Below, one piece after another: positions 10,131-21,200 of a stretch of DNA of 64,000 bases. The stretch spans positions 54,849,746 to 54,913,745 of the forward strand of contig OX345636.1 in the NCBI GenBank assembly GCA_947044365.1, written 5' to 3'. The notes below the pieces were generated by a model. The model was not told where the DNA came from, ran no database searches, and saw nothing but the letters and a program-made list of their open reading frames with translations. Both the position numbers and the translations under genes were made by a program. Positions within the stretch are counted from its first letter, which is position 1; every line of letters starts with the position of its first letter. This stretch comes from Petrosia ficiformis. Lineage: Eukaryota > Porifera > Demospongiae > Haplosclerida > Petrosiidae.

Positions 10131-10289
10131 TAGTAAAAATGTACAAGTTGACCGAGCCCCCAGAATGACACATCTTCCTTAACTACATGTATACAACAAG
10201 TGATACAAGCACACAAATATTATATACACATGCATAATTATATAGATTCACTATTATTTATTCATCCTCGTCCATTCATACATTTTCTT

Positions 10290-10490
10290 ATATTACAGGC
10301 ATGTGTGTGGAAATGCCCAGTGATGCAGGACATTGTCTGATAAATCTAGTGACTGTCTGGTAAATTGAAACTGAGCTGTATACAAAGTATATGGGGAGCA
10401 GGACATGTGTTGAAAATAGGCCAAAACATCCGATGGCAACAATTGGCTCACTGTTTACACATCCATGGTCACAAAATCTGTTGCTATGTG
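10290..10490. repeat. Dispersed repeat, three copies
   Basis: This segment (GGGGAGCAGGACATGTGTTG, then TTGGCTCACTGTTTACACAT) recurs in unit 2 at about 12820-12990. It also recurs inverted and more diverged at 14391-14535 (TTGTCCTGCTTCCCATATAC), inside the foldback element at 13.4-15.3 kb. Confidence 0.65.
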
Positions 10491-10967
10491 TAATGTAATC
10501 CGTAAGTTTGTCCGATCTTCAATGTTTTTGGACAGTGTCTATTTTGCCCTTGTGCAGAAACTCTACACAGCGTCAGCCGGCAGGAAAGTAGCAAGGTATT
10601 ATACTATAGCAGTTGTATCCTAGCGAATGTGGTTTGAGAGCTCTTCAACAGTAGTAATTAAAATACTAGTATAGTGTTACTTGTGAACTATGCGGTATTT
10701 ACACTTGTACGTTTGATCGATAATTATTTATAAATAACTGTTACTTTTGATCGATATTTATGTTTCTAATTGAAAGTACACATGTACTATTCATTAGGAA
10801 CATAATAATTATTTTACTTTCCATTATAAAGATGTATATTATGTTTCTAATTGAAAGTACACATGTAATATCCACTAAGAACATCGAACTTGGTTTTTGT
10901 TTCCGTTAAAAACATGTTTATTACTGAAAGTACACGTGTTACATTTCGATTATTTACAAGACCTTCA

Positions 10968-11923
10968 CATTAAGTTTGTTTTGGTTACTGCAGATAAAAC
11001 AGTTAACCATGTTATGTAACAAGTGTTGTTTGGAGATGGTTCTTGATAAACTAAATGCAATGCAGACTTAGTGCTAATATTGCACATATAATTTTCAAAC
11101 ATGTGAAGTACATGAATAAGAATGGAAACTAACATGGAAGACATGACATCCTGTTACTGGCTACCTATATTACACACAAATCCTTACGGAGAAAGATATA
11201 TTGCTAATTCACATAAATGTACCACTAAGGCATTATCTAAACTTTTCTCACCACATGTTTTATTACTATAACTACTCATTTTGAAGAATATTGCCATGGA
11301 ATGTATAATAATACCTGTATTAACTGTTTTTGGATAATTAATAATTCACAACAGGTCCTTGAAAAGCTGCACAAAACTAATTACTTTCTAAAGCAAAACA
11401 TTTTGATACTTTGATGTTTGTACACTTAATGCTAGCATTTCACACGTCTCTTTAAAATTAGCACTTATGACTCTCATCCAGGAAGCATATAGAGTTAGAG
11501 ATTGCATATATCTTGTTGTAAATAAGTTTGGTAAAGCATATTGGTCAGACATACCATCTAAATCAAGTTATAGCAAAAATATTAAACAGTCATAGAAATG
11601 CTGGAATTCTTGATAGATAACATTTATAAATATTAGAGTAGGTAAAGAAATATTTAGGAAGCAAGTAGGAATTCCGATGGGTACTGATTGTGCTCCTTTT
11701 TTTAGCTAATTTATTCTCATTCTATTTTTAATACAACTATATGAAAGATCTTGTCAAAAACTATACACATTTAGCTAAACAGTTTTCTTACACTATCAGA
11801 TATATTGATGATCCTTTAACATTAAATAGTAATACATTTATAGCAGTTATCCCTAACATATATTCTCCTGAGTTAGAAGTCAAAAGAACTACTGAGAGTC
11901 TTACTATGCTATATCCTATTTAA
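10968..11923 (+). pseudogene. Dead reverse transcriptase, copy B (Penelope-like?)
   Basis: It is parallel to copy A. The palm segment is better kept here (TFDVCTLNASISHVSLK near 11410, then GKAYWSDIPSKSSYSK near 11535). The following motifs are GKEIFRKQVGIPMGTDCAPF near 11650 and YTIRYIDDPLTLNSNTF near 11790. It has lost part of the fingers region between about 11060 and 11110, has several frameshifts, and shares the YIDDP change with copy A. It is not functional. Confidence 0.75.
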
Positions 11924-13025
11924 ATTGCTGATTGTTATTTTTCTAAGCCATAGTGGCTGATTGTTATTTTTCCAAGCCAGGGTGGCTGCTTTAATATTTT
12001 CTAAACCCTGTGTTTTATGAATTTTCTCAGCCATTGTGGCTGCTTGTTTGTTGTGTTTGTTTCTTAATTGTTTCTACGCTTTTTGCTAGCTTGCTAGGCA
12101 CATGAATTTTCCTGTATACATATCTATACAGACGTACACAGAATCTAATGCAATACCGTATAAATTACTGAAACACAACACTCACATATAAGTTGACTGA
12201 TCATTTTGTTGCACTCGTAACATTTCACGAGCAATCGTAATTTTCTGGTCCGCAAATCTTCTTTTCGTATTATACCAGTTGCCTTTCTCCATATAATTTT
12301 AGCACGAGGATATGACACTTGCAGATTAAGCTCCTGTTTCATCCATACCTTACCACAAACTAGAGGAGCTTCAACAAAGACTGGACTATGTTGCCAACCT
12401 AAAAAAACACAAGTAAAAATTATTGTTGTTTTAGTTTGACAATATAGTCACCACTTTTAGTTATAGTTATCAAACTTTTAGCTTAGTTATATTTAACTAA
12501 CTAAAATAATATTAAAACAGTTTTAGTTTTAGTTTTAGTTAACTAATTAAAAGTTAGTCGTAGTTATTGCTAAAGACTTGTAATTTAGTTACAGTTTAGT
12601 TAACTACAAGTCACAATGCTTTACTAAAAGGGATTTTCACAGTTAACTGAAACAACACTAGTAAAAATGTACAAGTTGACAAGCCCCCAGAATGACACAG
12701 CTTGCTTAACTACATGTATACAACAAGTGATACAAGCACACAAATATTATATACACATGCATAATTATATAGAATCACTATTATTTATTCATCCTCGTCC
12801 ATTCATACATTTTCTTATATTACAGGCATGTGTGTGAAAACGCCTAGTGATGCAGGACATTGTCTGATAAATCTAGTGAATGTCCGGTAAATTGAAACTG
12901 AGCTGTATACAAAGTATATGGGGAGCAGGACATGTGTTGAAAATAGGCCAAAACATCCAGCAATTGGCTCACTGTTTACACATCCATGGTCACAAAATCT
13001 GTTGCTATGGTAATGTAATCTACTT

Positions 13026-13389
13026 ACGTATAAAATAGAGAAACCTCTCATCCACAATATATGCTATTTTGTTTTTTGTTAGGTACTCTTCATGTTGTTG
13101 TATCTGTATCTAATGTATGATAATTTAATAAACTATGATGAACAGATGAACTGTATCAACAAGCAAAGAAATGAACAGTCAAGCATATGATATTCAAAAA
13201 CAAATTCTTAAACTTATTTCCCTTCAACTTCAGTTTCTCTCTTACAGTTGCTAGGAGGTTGTGGGCATTATTGCCCACACAGCATCTGAAGAAAGGCAAC
13301 ATATTAGGGGTGGAATGGATACCCAAATATTCGGTTGATTATCCACAAACTGAACATCTGGATCTGTTTCTTTGTATTTGGGTACTTGG
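13026..13389. other. No recognisable feature
   Basis: This is the spacer between the tandem duplication and the foldback element. The only oddity is a short GTGGGCATTATTGCCCACAC inverted repeat near 13261. Confidence 0.4.
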
Positions 13390-15310
13390 TTAATGTTTGC
13401 ACAAGTGCAGAAACCAAACACATGAATTCAAAATTGCAATACAGTGGCTGGCAGTTCGTAAGTATCTTGCTCTGCTTTTTGGGCTTGTAGAGCCCGAATG
13501 ATTTGTAAAAATATACCAATGCTGCTTCTATTGCTGTTGATTACAGTGAAAGGTAAGGTAATATTGTATATTTTAGTGCAAAGAATTTTTAGAGTAATTA
13601 TTCAGTCATGAATTTTTAGAGTAATTATTCAGGTACCTGACCATTGATATCCACATAGTAAAAGACAGGATCTGTTCCAGCCCTAAGCAAGTATTCTGTG
13701 TATTATATTTTAATTGAATCAACACATTTATGACTAGAATAGTTTTTAGGATAAGAGGATAACATTCAAATGTTTTTACACAAATCCAAATGTCAATTCT
13801 TGTCTACTGGTGATTCAATTTCAACTAATAAACTAAAGGTCATCCACATTCACTGTGACCTCACATAAATTATGTAAACTTTAGTACGGAATAACTAACA
13901 TTCGTTTTTCCTGCAACATTTTCATATGTTATCATTCCTGATGTATGTCAAATTTCAATCCATTACTTAATTTTCTAATTACAGCATAATTGTGTATTAA
14001 CATTATGACTTTATATAAGCTTGAAGTGTCTACAAGTCTCTAAAACAATAGTAAGTTTAAGTCTGGAACATGAAATCAAAAGAGTCCTTGACTTCCTGAA
14101 AAGTGGGTATCGTGGGCCCATGAGCATGATGACAACCAAGGTAGGCGTCTAGCTTTTGAAAAGTTAAGATTTTCTTCAATTCATAGTTGTATTTAGTTAC
14201 GTTTAAAAACTACAACAGGTTTTTAAGTGCAGAGGATAAAAAATGACTACATCCATGTTACTGTAGCTTGCGGTTAAAACTTAATATAAATGAATAATAA
14301 TTAATTACTATTATATCGTGATATGCGATATATCCCAATATAAACAGCCACGACATGAAATATATATAATATATTTGTATTTATAAAATTATGAAACAGG
14401 GGTATGGAAACATTGAGCCAACTGCCAGATATTTTTTCATTACTCTTGTCCTGCTTCCCATATACTTTCAATTTACAGCACATTCACTAGATTTATCGGA
14501 CAGTGTCCTGCATGACTGGTTGTTTCCCTGCCACTGTGTATATGATTTTAATCGATTATTAATCGATTTGAAGTTAGTGATAATTGATTTTAGAATCTCA
14601 GCTGATTCCCAGCCCTAGTTTTCAGTACTATCACATCTAAATCAGTTTTTCAACACTGCTTTCTCAACAAATAAAAGGTATCAATTTGATAGTTGAATGA
14701 AATCTACACACATATGTAAGGTAGCCAATAATCACAATAATTATGATACTTGCACAGACAATAAAATGTTGACTCATATTTTTATAATCGCCCACCCCTA
14801 ATAAGTAACTGAAATAAAATATAGTAAGCACTAACAAAATCTAAGATTGATCTAAAAATATTAATTCACTGCAAGTACAATTAAAATTTAGAGAAGCTAT
14901 ATAACTAGACATACAAGTATTCATTATGGTGATTCTTGAACTTTCTATAACACATTAATGTTATTGAAAATAATGTGTTTGGCTCAAGGTCCTTCTTCAG
15001 CCATTGAGCCAAAACGTTTTTTTTTTTCAAGAAATGTTCTTATTGTGTTATATAAAGGCTGGAACAGATCCTGTCTAATATTATCCATATATCTGTTCAC
15101 AATGATGGTCAGGTATTGCTCTTAAAAATTCATGACGTGTTTGCACCGAAATGTGAAGTATTACCTCACCTTTTCATTGTAATCGATTGCAATAAATGTT
15201 TACACAAGCAGCATTGGTGTTTCTATAGATCGTTCTACACTTTACAAGCCATAAAAGCTGCTAACACAAATTTAAATTTCATGTGTTTGGTTTCTGCGTG
15301 TGTGCAAACA
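13390..15310. mobile_element. Foldback-type element with ~300-bp inverted arms
   Basis: The left arm (13390-13700) and right arm (about 15050-15310) are reverse complements. Matching markers are AATGTTTGCAC..GCAGAAACC (13393 and 15300 inverted), ACCAATGCTGCTT (13515 and 15210 inverted), and CAGGATCTGTTCCAGCC (13668 and 15060 inverted). The 1.35-kb interior has no gene. It holds the inverted 14391-14535 dispersed repeat and AT-rich DNA. The right arm ends exactly where the TTAA-bounded element at 15311 begins. Confidence 0.65.
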
Positions 15311-15926
15311 TTAAGGTGGTACTAGGGAGTGGGCGGATGCGACTCCAATAAGTTTCAAAATAGAATATTATATAATATGACTCTAACCTGGTGTAATGGC
15401 AACCTTCATATCTTCTAATCACCTTTATAGGGTCCTGGAAGTGATAAAACATATATAAAATGTCCATTTTTGTAATCGCAATAAGTACAAAACGGAGAAA
15501 GCCACGCCCACCAATCATGGCATGCACCAAGTACAATGCATTTAGAGAAAACAAATAGAGCCGTTTTCTGGAAATTCATTTTACTTTTATAGTTACAAGA
15601 GGCTGAAGAAAGCTGAATTCTGTAGCTTTCCGCTGAAACCATAAAATCTACCTTTCTAGGCACTATCAAACTCCGATCTTTCTCAGACACCAACTACAGT
15701 TACCCGCCATTGTTTCTCACCCAACGCCCCCTCCACCAACCGTGGGGCGTGTTTAGCTTTGTTTGTGAAACTATCAGTCAAAACATTTAGGCCCAATAAT
15801 TATACCCCCGGGTGGGTGTGGCTTCCAAAAAATACAGAATGGAACCAGATTGTATGCAGCAAGAAGCTTGCAAGACTAGAAACTGATTGGAGTAGCATCC
15901 GCCCACGGAAAAGACTACAACCTTAA
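15311..15926. mobile_element. 616-bp TTAA-bounded non-autonomous element
   Basis: It begins TTAAGGTGGTACTAGGGAGT and ends CGGAAAAGACTACAACCTTAA. The ends are inverted repeats of one another, with a shared GGGCGGATGC. The interior is block Q (reversed) plus block P of the element at 1036-1611. Minus-strand frames within it are incidental. Confidence 0.65.
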
Positions 15927-15959
15927 AAGGGTACTTGGATATGGTGGATAGTAAACACA

Positions 15960-16304
15960 GACTGCAGATCATGGATTACAGACTGACGTCATGTGACATT
16001 GCTGGTCATCATGTGACACTTGGGTGGTTATAAAAAAAGGAATAAGAAATGGAGAAACAGAAACGGTAAACGAGGAAACACAGGTTCACCACATAGTGAT
16101 TGAACCCTAAAAATGATAAGAATACTGCCTCACTGCACTCGGTAGCTAGAGGGGTTTAGTCACCTTTATGGAGGGCTCATGCTGTGCGCTTGTCACTATT
16201 GCCCTTAATTTTAACAATCCTAATTGAATGACATTTATTATGTGCTTATCACATCATTTTAACAAAATTCATAGTTCATTTGATCCATAATCCATGATCC
16301 GAAC
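15960..16304. mobile_element. MITE with GACTGCAGATCATGGATTA ends, copy 1
   Basis: It is about 345 bp long and pairs with 30439-30750. The 5' end GACTGCAGATCATGGATTAC is mirrored by CATAATCCATGATCCG at the 3' end. The internal marker CTGCACTCGGTAGCTAGAGG is shared by both copies. Confidence 0.65.
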
Positions 16305-16482
16305 ATTTCCCATCCCTAAAACGAGGCATATTATAACTGTAATTAAAAGTGGTCATTATTGTCTTACTAAAACAATACTACTAGTGATGGACTGATTATT
16401 AGTTTGGTGACTGGTATTGATTGTTATATTATCAGCCATTGTTTTTTGGTATCAGTGTCATTAGTTGTAATCAATAATAATT

Positions 16483-17082
16483 ATTATTATTTGAAAGTTT
16501 GCATGTGTTTTAATCAATGTTGATCTTGCCTTCATTGGCTATAGAATGGCTCCAAATCTAGATTAATGCTTTATAACAATGGTAAGAAAAGTGATAATAA
16601 TTTCATTTTTTATTATTAAGGTTTGGGTAACTGTTCCACACACACAAATGTTACACTAATTACCTGAAGGTACCATAGTTAGTTATTTTTTTAAAGATGA
16701 GCTTTAATTCGAAATGTACTGTCAAATGTTACGTATCAAGGAAAAATCCACACATTATTCATGGGGGCTCAAAAATAATTATGATGTAAATACTAAATAC
16801 TAATATGGTCATAAGAAAGCCAAGTTGTCAGAACAGATGTTGGCTGTTTTTGCAGTCTTGCACAGTCTAAATATGTGGTTAATAATGTGGGCGTGTTGAA
16901 GGCTATGTTGTTGGCTGCTTCTGTCTCATTTCTCTGCTACATCAAAGTAGAAACAATGACAGGAACAAGACCATTGATTGTTATAAAGCATTAATCTAAT
17001 TTTGCAGCCATTCTGTAGCCAATGAATGCAAGAGCAACATTGATTAAAACACATACGAACCTTCAAATAATAATTTTTGCTG
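16483..17082. mobile_element. Element with ~95-bp inverted arms
   Basis: The left arm 16483-16577 (TGTGTTTTAATCAATGTTGA, then GGCTATAGAATGGCT) is the reverse complement of 16983-17082. Sequence just inside the right arm (CAAAGTAGAAACAATGACAGG) resembles the 109-bp tandem unit at 35.2-35.5 kb and a copy at 39287-39640, so these belong to one family. Confidence 0.6.
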
Positions 17083-17149
17083 ACGAAGATTCAAATTTTC
17101 TTTTGCAATCTTCGTCCCAGACATATCTCATTTCTCAACTTTTGGTTTA

Positions 17150-17374
17150 GGTGTAGTATACATAACTATAATAATATTAGGCTTACTGAAAGGGTTTAAG
17201 TTGTAGTTAACTAACTAAAAGTGCTAATTATTAACCAATTTTCATTTTAGTTATTTACAGTAGACTTGTAATTTAGTTATAGTTTGATTAACTAAAAGTC
17301 AAAATGCTTTACTAAAAGGGCTTTTAGTTATAGTTATATATAGTTATAGTTAACTAAACAACACTAATCACTAT
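17150..17374. mobile_element. TAGTTAAC-rich MITE, third copy
   Basis: It has the same composition and 3' end (TAGTTAACTAAACAACAC) as 9516-10130 and 12424-12658. Its 5' end is diverged. Confidence 0.55.
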
Positions 17375-17394
17375 CACACTTAAACAATACTTCA

Positions 17395-17560
17395 TACCAT
17401 TTGTAGTAGTTTTGTGACTAGGATCATCCTCAAAAGCACGTGTATAGATCCCAGCATCTGCTACTTCAATGATATTGAGACGTAGCTCTCTTCTCTTTCC
17501 TTTACGATACTTTACGCTCTTTGCTAAATGCTCTCAAACTTTCATCCAAATCACCTGTGA
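17395..17560 (-). pseudogene. Possible Ig-like domain exon remnant
   Basis: On the minus strand, an acceptor-like ATTATTTTCACAG precedes a stretch. After a one-base frame change it reads RELRLNIIEVADAGIYTRAF, resembling the L-x-I-x-x-V-x-x-x-D-A-G-x-Y motif of the Ig fold. The expected Cys after the Tyr is absent and the frame is broken. The call is weak. Confidence 0.25.
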
Positions 17561-18650
17561 AAATAATCTTCATGTTATGTTAAACATAAGAGGATATGAA
17601 CCAAGATATTTACTACCTAAGTTATAAAGTAGCTGCATTTTAGAGAAAAAAATAGCATCAATTCTACAATCAAGAGTGAGGGGTCGGACACAGGCTGGTT
17701 TTACGTAGAAGGATTTCTAACACCAACATAAACAGACTTTGGCGGAAATAAATGAATTTTTAATTTGAATAACGGAGATTTCTGTGAAAATTTCAAGATT
17801 TCAGTTCCTTGTCTGACTGCTTCATCAAGCATAGAGATGACCCTGTTGGGCCACAAAAAAAAAACTACAGCAACATTCATTCATATTATAATAAGTGATA
17901 ATATAACTGACATTTTCCTCCACTCAATGAAGTTTACCTTCAATGAGTTCACGACAGGAGAATATGACATGATGGGGTTTGTTGTCCCAAATAAGTAATT
18001 CAGGTGGATCAACAATCAAAGATCAACAAGTAATACCTGCTATAACCAACAAGGTCAAAACTCCTTTAAAAATACAAGATATAAAATTGCAAACACATGA
18101 TAATTTGAGTTACGTATTAACAACCATCTTATACATGTGTTGTCCTGCTTCGGCTCTAAAAATCAATCATGGAGACATTCGTACAACCATTCACAGTCTT
18201 TTACGGCTCATCCATCAATCATGGAGACATTTGTACCGTACCATTCACAGTCTTGTGCGGCTCGTCCAGCTGCACCCATGCAGGTTAAATTGCCGAGCTG
18301 ATACAGTTGTACATATAATATTGTATATTTCGTGTTTTCAACACTAGACTTGCAATATTAAATCTAAAGATATTTGATAGTTTCTAAGTTAAAATAACTT
18401 TGCTGGTTTGTTGTACTTGATTTTACCCTATATTCAGTAATTAGCTAAAGTATTTATCGTCAAGCCATGTAGCATACTGGTAACAGTGATGAAAGCATTA
18501 ATAGCTAGGAAATCTAATTGTCGTTAATTTGTTAGTTTGAACTGAAATGAAATTAAGGATCATGCATTACCTGTTTCTACATACATTGAAAAATAAAGGT
18601 ACATCAAGTTATACTCATTAATTACATTAAACAATCTTTGAGTTTCTAAG
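17561..18650. other. No supported gene
   Basis: Two overlapping plus-strand frames (17765-17998 and 17979-18347) begin at non-ATG or weak starts and show no domain. The second contains a roughly 60-bp direct duplication (ACCATTCACAGTCTT units at 18185 and 18240). I see no gene here. Confidence 0.5.
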
Positions 18651-18683
18651 GATCTTTGCTGGCTTATGTCAAACATAAAGTAT

Positions 18684-19345
18684 GAACTCAGCACTTAAAT
18701 ATACCCCTTATCAGAAAGTGGAACTTCTGTCAGGTTTGCTATCCTTTTTCATGCTTTCTTTGACATAATTCAACTGAGAATTCAATACCTTGAATTAGAA
18801 AGTAATATAAACTTCTGACAGTATAGTTCCAATCTCTCACATGGTACATTGTCATGTCCTGAGTTCATATCTTTTGAATTATTGATATTCAGTTTTTTTT
18901 AGTTACACCCAATTATAATTAAAGTTTACGCTCTGATGAGCTCTTAGGTATCCACACAGTTCTTGAGGTTTTTTGTGACAATAGAACAAGCCTAACATGA
19001 GCAATTCCTTCAATAGATATGATATGATCGTGTGCAATTCTTTCAAGTGCATAGTTCAAGTAGAAAAACTAATATTAACTTTAAAATGAAGCTTAAATCT
19101 AGGATTCAAATAATGAAAAGTTGATGTAACTTTAAAACGATGCATCAATTGTTAAAATGTTACACAGAAAGTGGAACTATTGTCATAAGTTTACTTTCTA
19201 ATTTTATGTTTTTGAATTACATTCTGGAAAAAAAATTTGTTGAAAATATATGAAATGAATATTGTTTCTGAATGAATTGTAAACTTCTGACAGTTGTTCT
19301 ACTGTCTGATGTGGGGTATTTTTAAGTGCTAAGTTCATATTTTTG
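18684..19345. repeat. Paired foldback repeat
   Basis: ATGAACTCAGCACTTAAATA at 18684 is mirrored at about 19340 (TTTTTAAGTGCTAAGTTCAT). Intermediate ends (AACTTCTGACAG near 18810 and 19275, AGAAAGTGGAACT at 18715 and 19167) show two related copies side by side. It is non-coding. Confidence 0.55.
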
Positions 19346-19379
19346 GAATGTTTTGACTATCATACTATCAAGCATTCAC

Positions 19380-21200
19380 CTTACTGTTTTACTGTTGATG
19401 ACGAAGCATAAATTTTACTTCTTTAGCTTTTATAACAAGTCAAAATGATTGAGTTATATAGATCAAAATATTAAACATTCCACCAACACCTTTTAGATAT
19501 TTTATTATTCTTGACATAATAGTTATAGTATTATTATCTATAATTATTTTATTATTGTATGCCTCTCTCCCACTTCCCACTCGTCCTGGAAGATATCCAC
19601 TCTCTTCAGTACTTTAATTAATTTAATTCTTTTCTTAGCTTATCTGATCAATGGCCACAGGAGATATAATATACATCACTTCAAGTATAGCTTGTACACC
19701 CGAGTTTGAAAGTGTAGCTTGTTCCTTTTCTGCAGGCATGCATGCAGTTTATATACAAGGGTTACTTTGTTCTGGGTTCAATTAATAATCGTTGAAAGAT
19801 TTATTCTGTTTTTAGTCTGTCTCCTCCTTATGACTACTTGAAAAGATGTCCCTTTGACTTGTATAATTTAGATACCTTCATAGCTAGCTAGGGTATTAGA
19901 CATATATATAGCTGCTAAGTTTGGCTTGGTGTGGAGCTGGCTTTCTCAAGTTTCAATTGACTTAAATTTCATAACCTATCCTTTATAGAAATGAGGACAC
20001 TATTGCAGGATGTTGCTTCATATGTAGTGTGTGAAACTTGCTGTCCATGGCCAGAACCAGAGAGTAGATTGCATACATTATCATTGCATAGTGGTAGATT
20101 TAATTAATAATAATAATATCATATATTTCTGATGAAGATATCCAGAGCCCATACTTGTAAACATCATCATCAGCCCAGCATGCTTCATAAACATCGAAAA
20201 CATGCTGTCCAAAGTTTTCCGGTGATCTTGGCTTAAAAATAACAATCATGATAAATTCCTGTCAGAGGAGAAAGGTGGATATAATTTTGTCTTTCAATCA
20301 ATCATGCATGCATGTTTGTCATCATTGCCAGTTGTGATTATGGGTGACCATAGAACCCTTTGATGAGAGCTTTGTCTCATAGTTCTTGGCATTTGGTATA
20401 GTGTTGACTTTTATGTGATGTTTCAAGTGATTGTATGCTAGATATGGACATATGTTTGTAGTGAAACATGCAATAGTCATGCATTAATTGTAATTATAAT
20501 CAAAGCCAAATGCTGTTAAATTATTAATTAATCGAAGTTTGCTGGCTCTCTTCAGAAATGTAATTATTACGGAATTGTAACACTTGCAGTCAGTGTGATG
20601 CATGGTACCAGTTGGGAAACGTTTTTACAGTTGCTGCACATACAGGCTGGGGCTCCAGTGTCCATCTCAGGGTATGAGAGTGATTTAGAAATTATATGTA
20701 CACAATATATATGAAATAGAATACACTGCCACTAGGTAATCCCCTTTTTGAGATGAAAGCTATGTATATAATTATATATACATCGAAACTTTAGCAAAGA
20801 GAAAACACTGATTAATAATTAATTTCAAGAGTTTTAATTTCAAAATGAAGTTTTGTTGATGAAAAAGATATATAATGTAAAGAGAAGTTAAAATAATAAA
20901 TACTATGATAACCAAGAAAATAAAAACATTAATTAATAGATCAATCTTTATTTTCATGCTTCTTCAGTTTTTAGTGTGCATATCAGGTGTTGAGACAATG
21001 TATATGCAAATAACACTCCTTGAGGTTACTGTAATAGAAGAGAAAAGAGTATTATATTATTACAAAAAAACAAGTAGTTATAATTATAATTATATGACAT
21101 TGTTGTAATTGTGAACAATTCCACATAAAACCCTCAAAAACGAATAATCATCTATTGCTCAATTAATATAATGTTACAAACAAGCCTGAATCAATGATTT
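19380..21200. other. Intergenic, no supported gene
   Basis: This is AT-rich DNA downstream of the NLR gene, on its 3' side. Short frames near 20772-21108 are low-complexity. I did not identify a conserved element. The stretch may include the NLR 3' untranslated region close to 21200. Confidence 0.5.

Larger units (their letters stand above)
6842..13025. repeat. Tandem segmental duplication, two diverged units
   Basis: Unit 1 is about 6842-10497 and unit 2 about 10498-13025. Both begin with the same roughly 170-bp stretch (CGTAAGTTTGTCCGATCTTC at 6845 and 10501). Both then carry the AAGTACACATGTA minisatellite, the dead reverse transcriptase, an exon-like minus-strand block, a TAGTTAACTAA-rich element and the same 3' end (ATCCATGGTCACAAAATCTG). 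Unit 2 lacks the part of unit 1 from about 7020 to 7860, which holds the beta-trefoil gene, and lacks the MITE at 9574-9935. Both reverse transcriptases share the same damaged motif (YIDDP), so decay preceded duplication. Confidence 0.8.
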
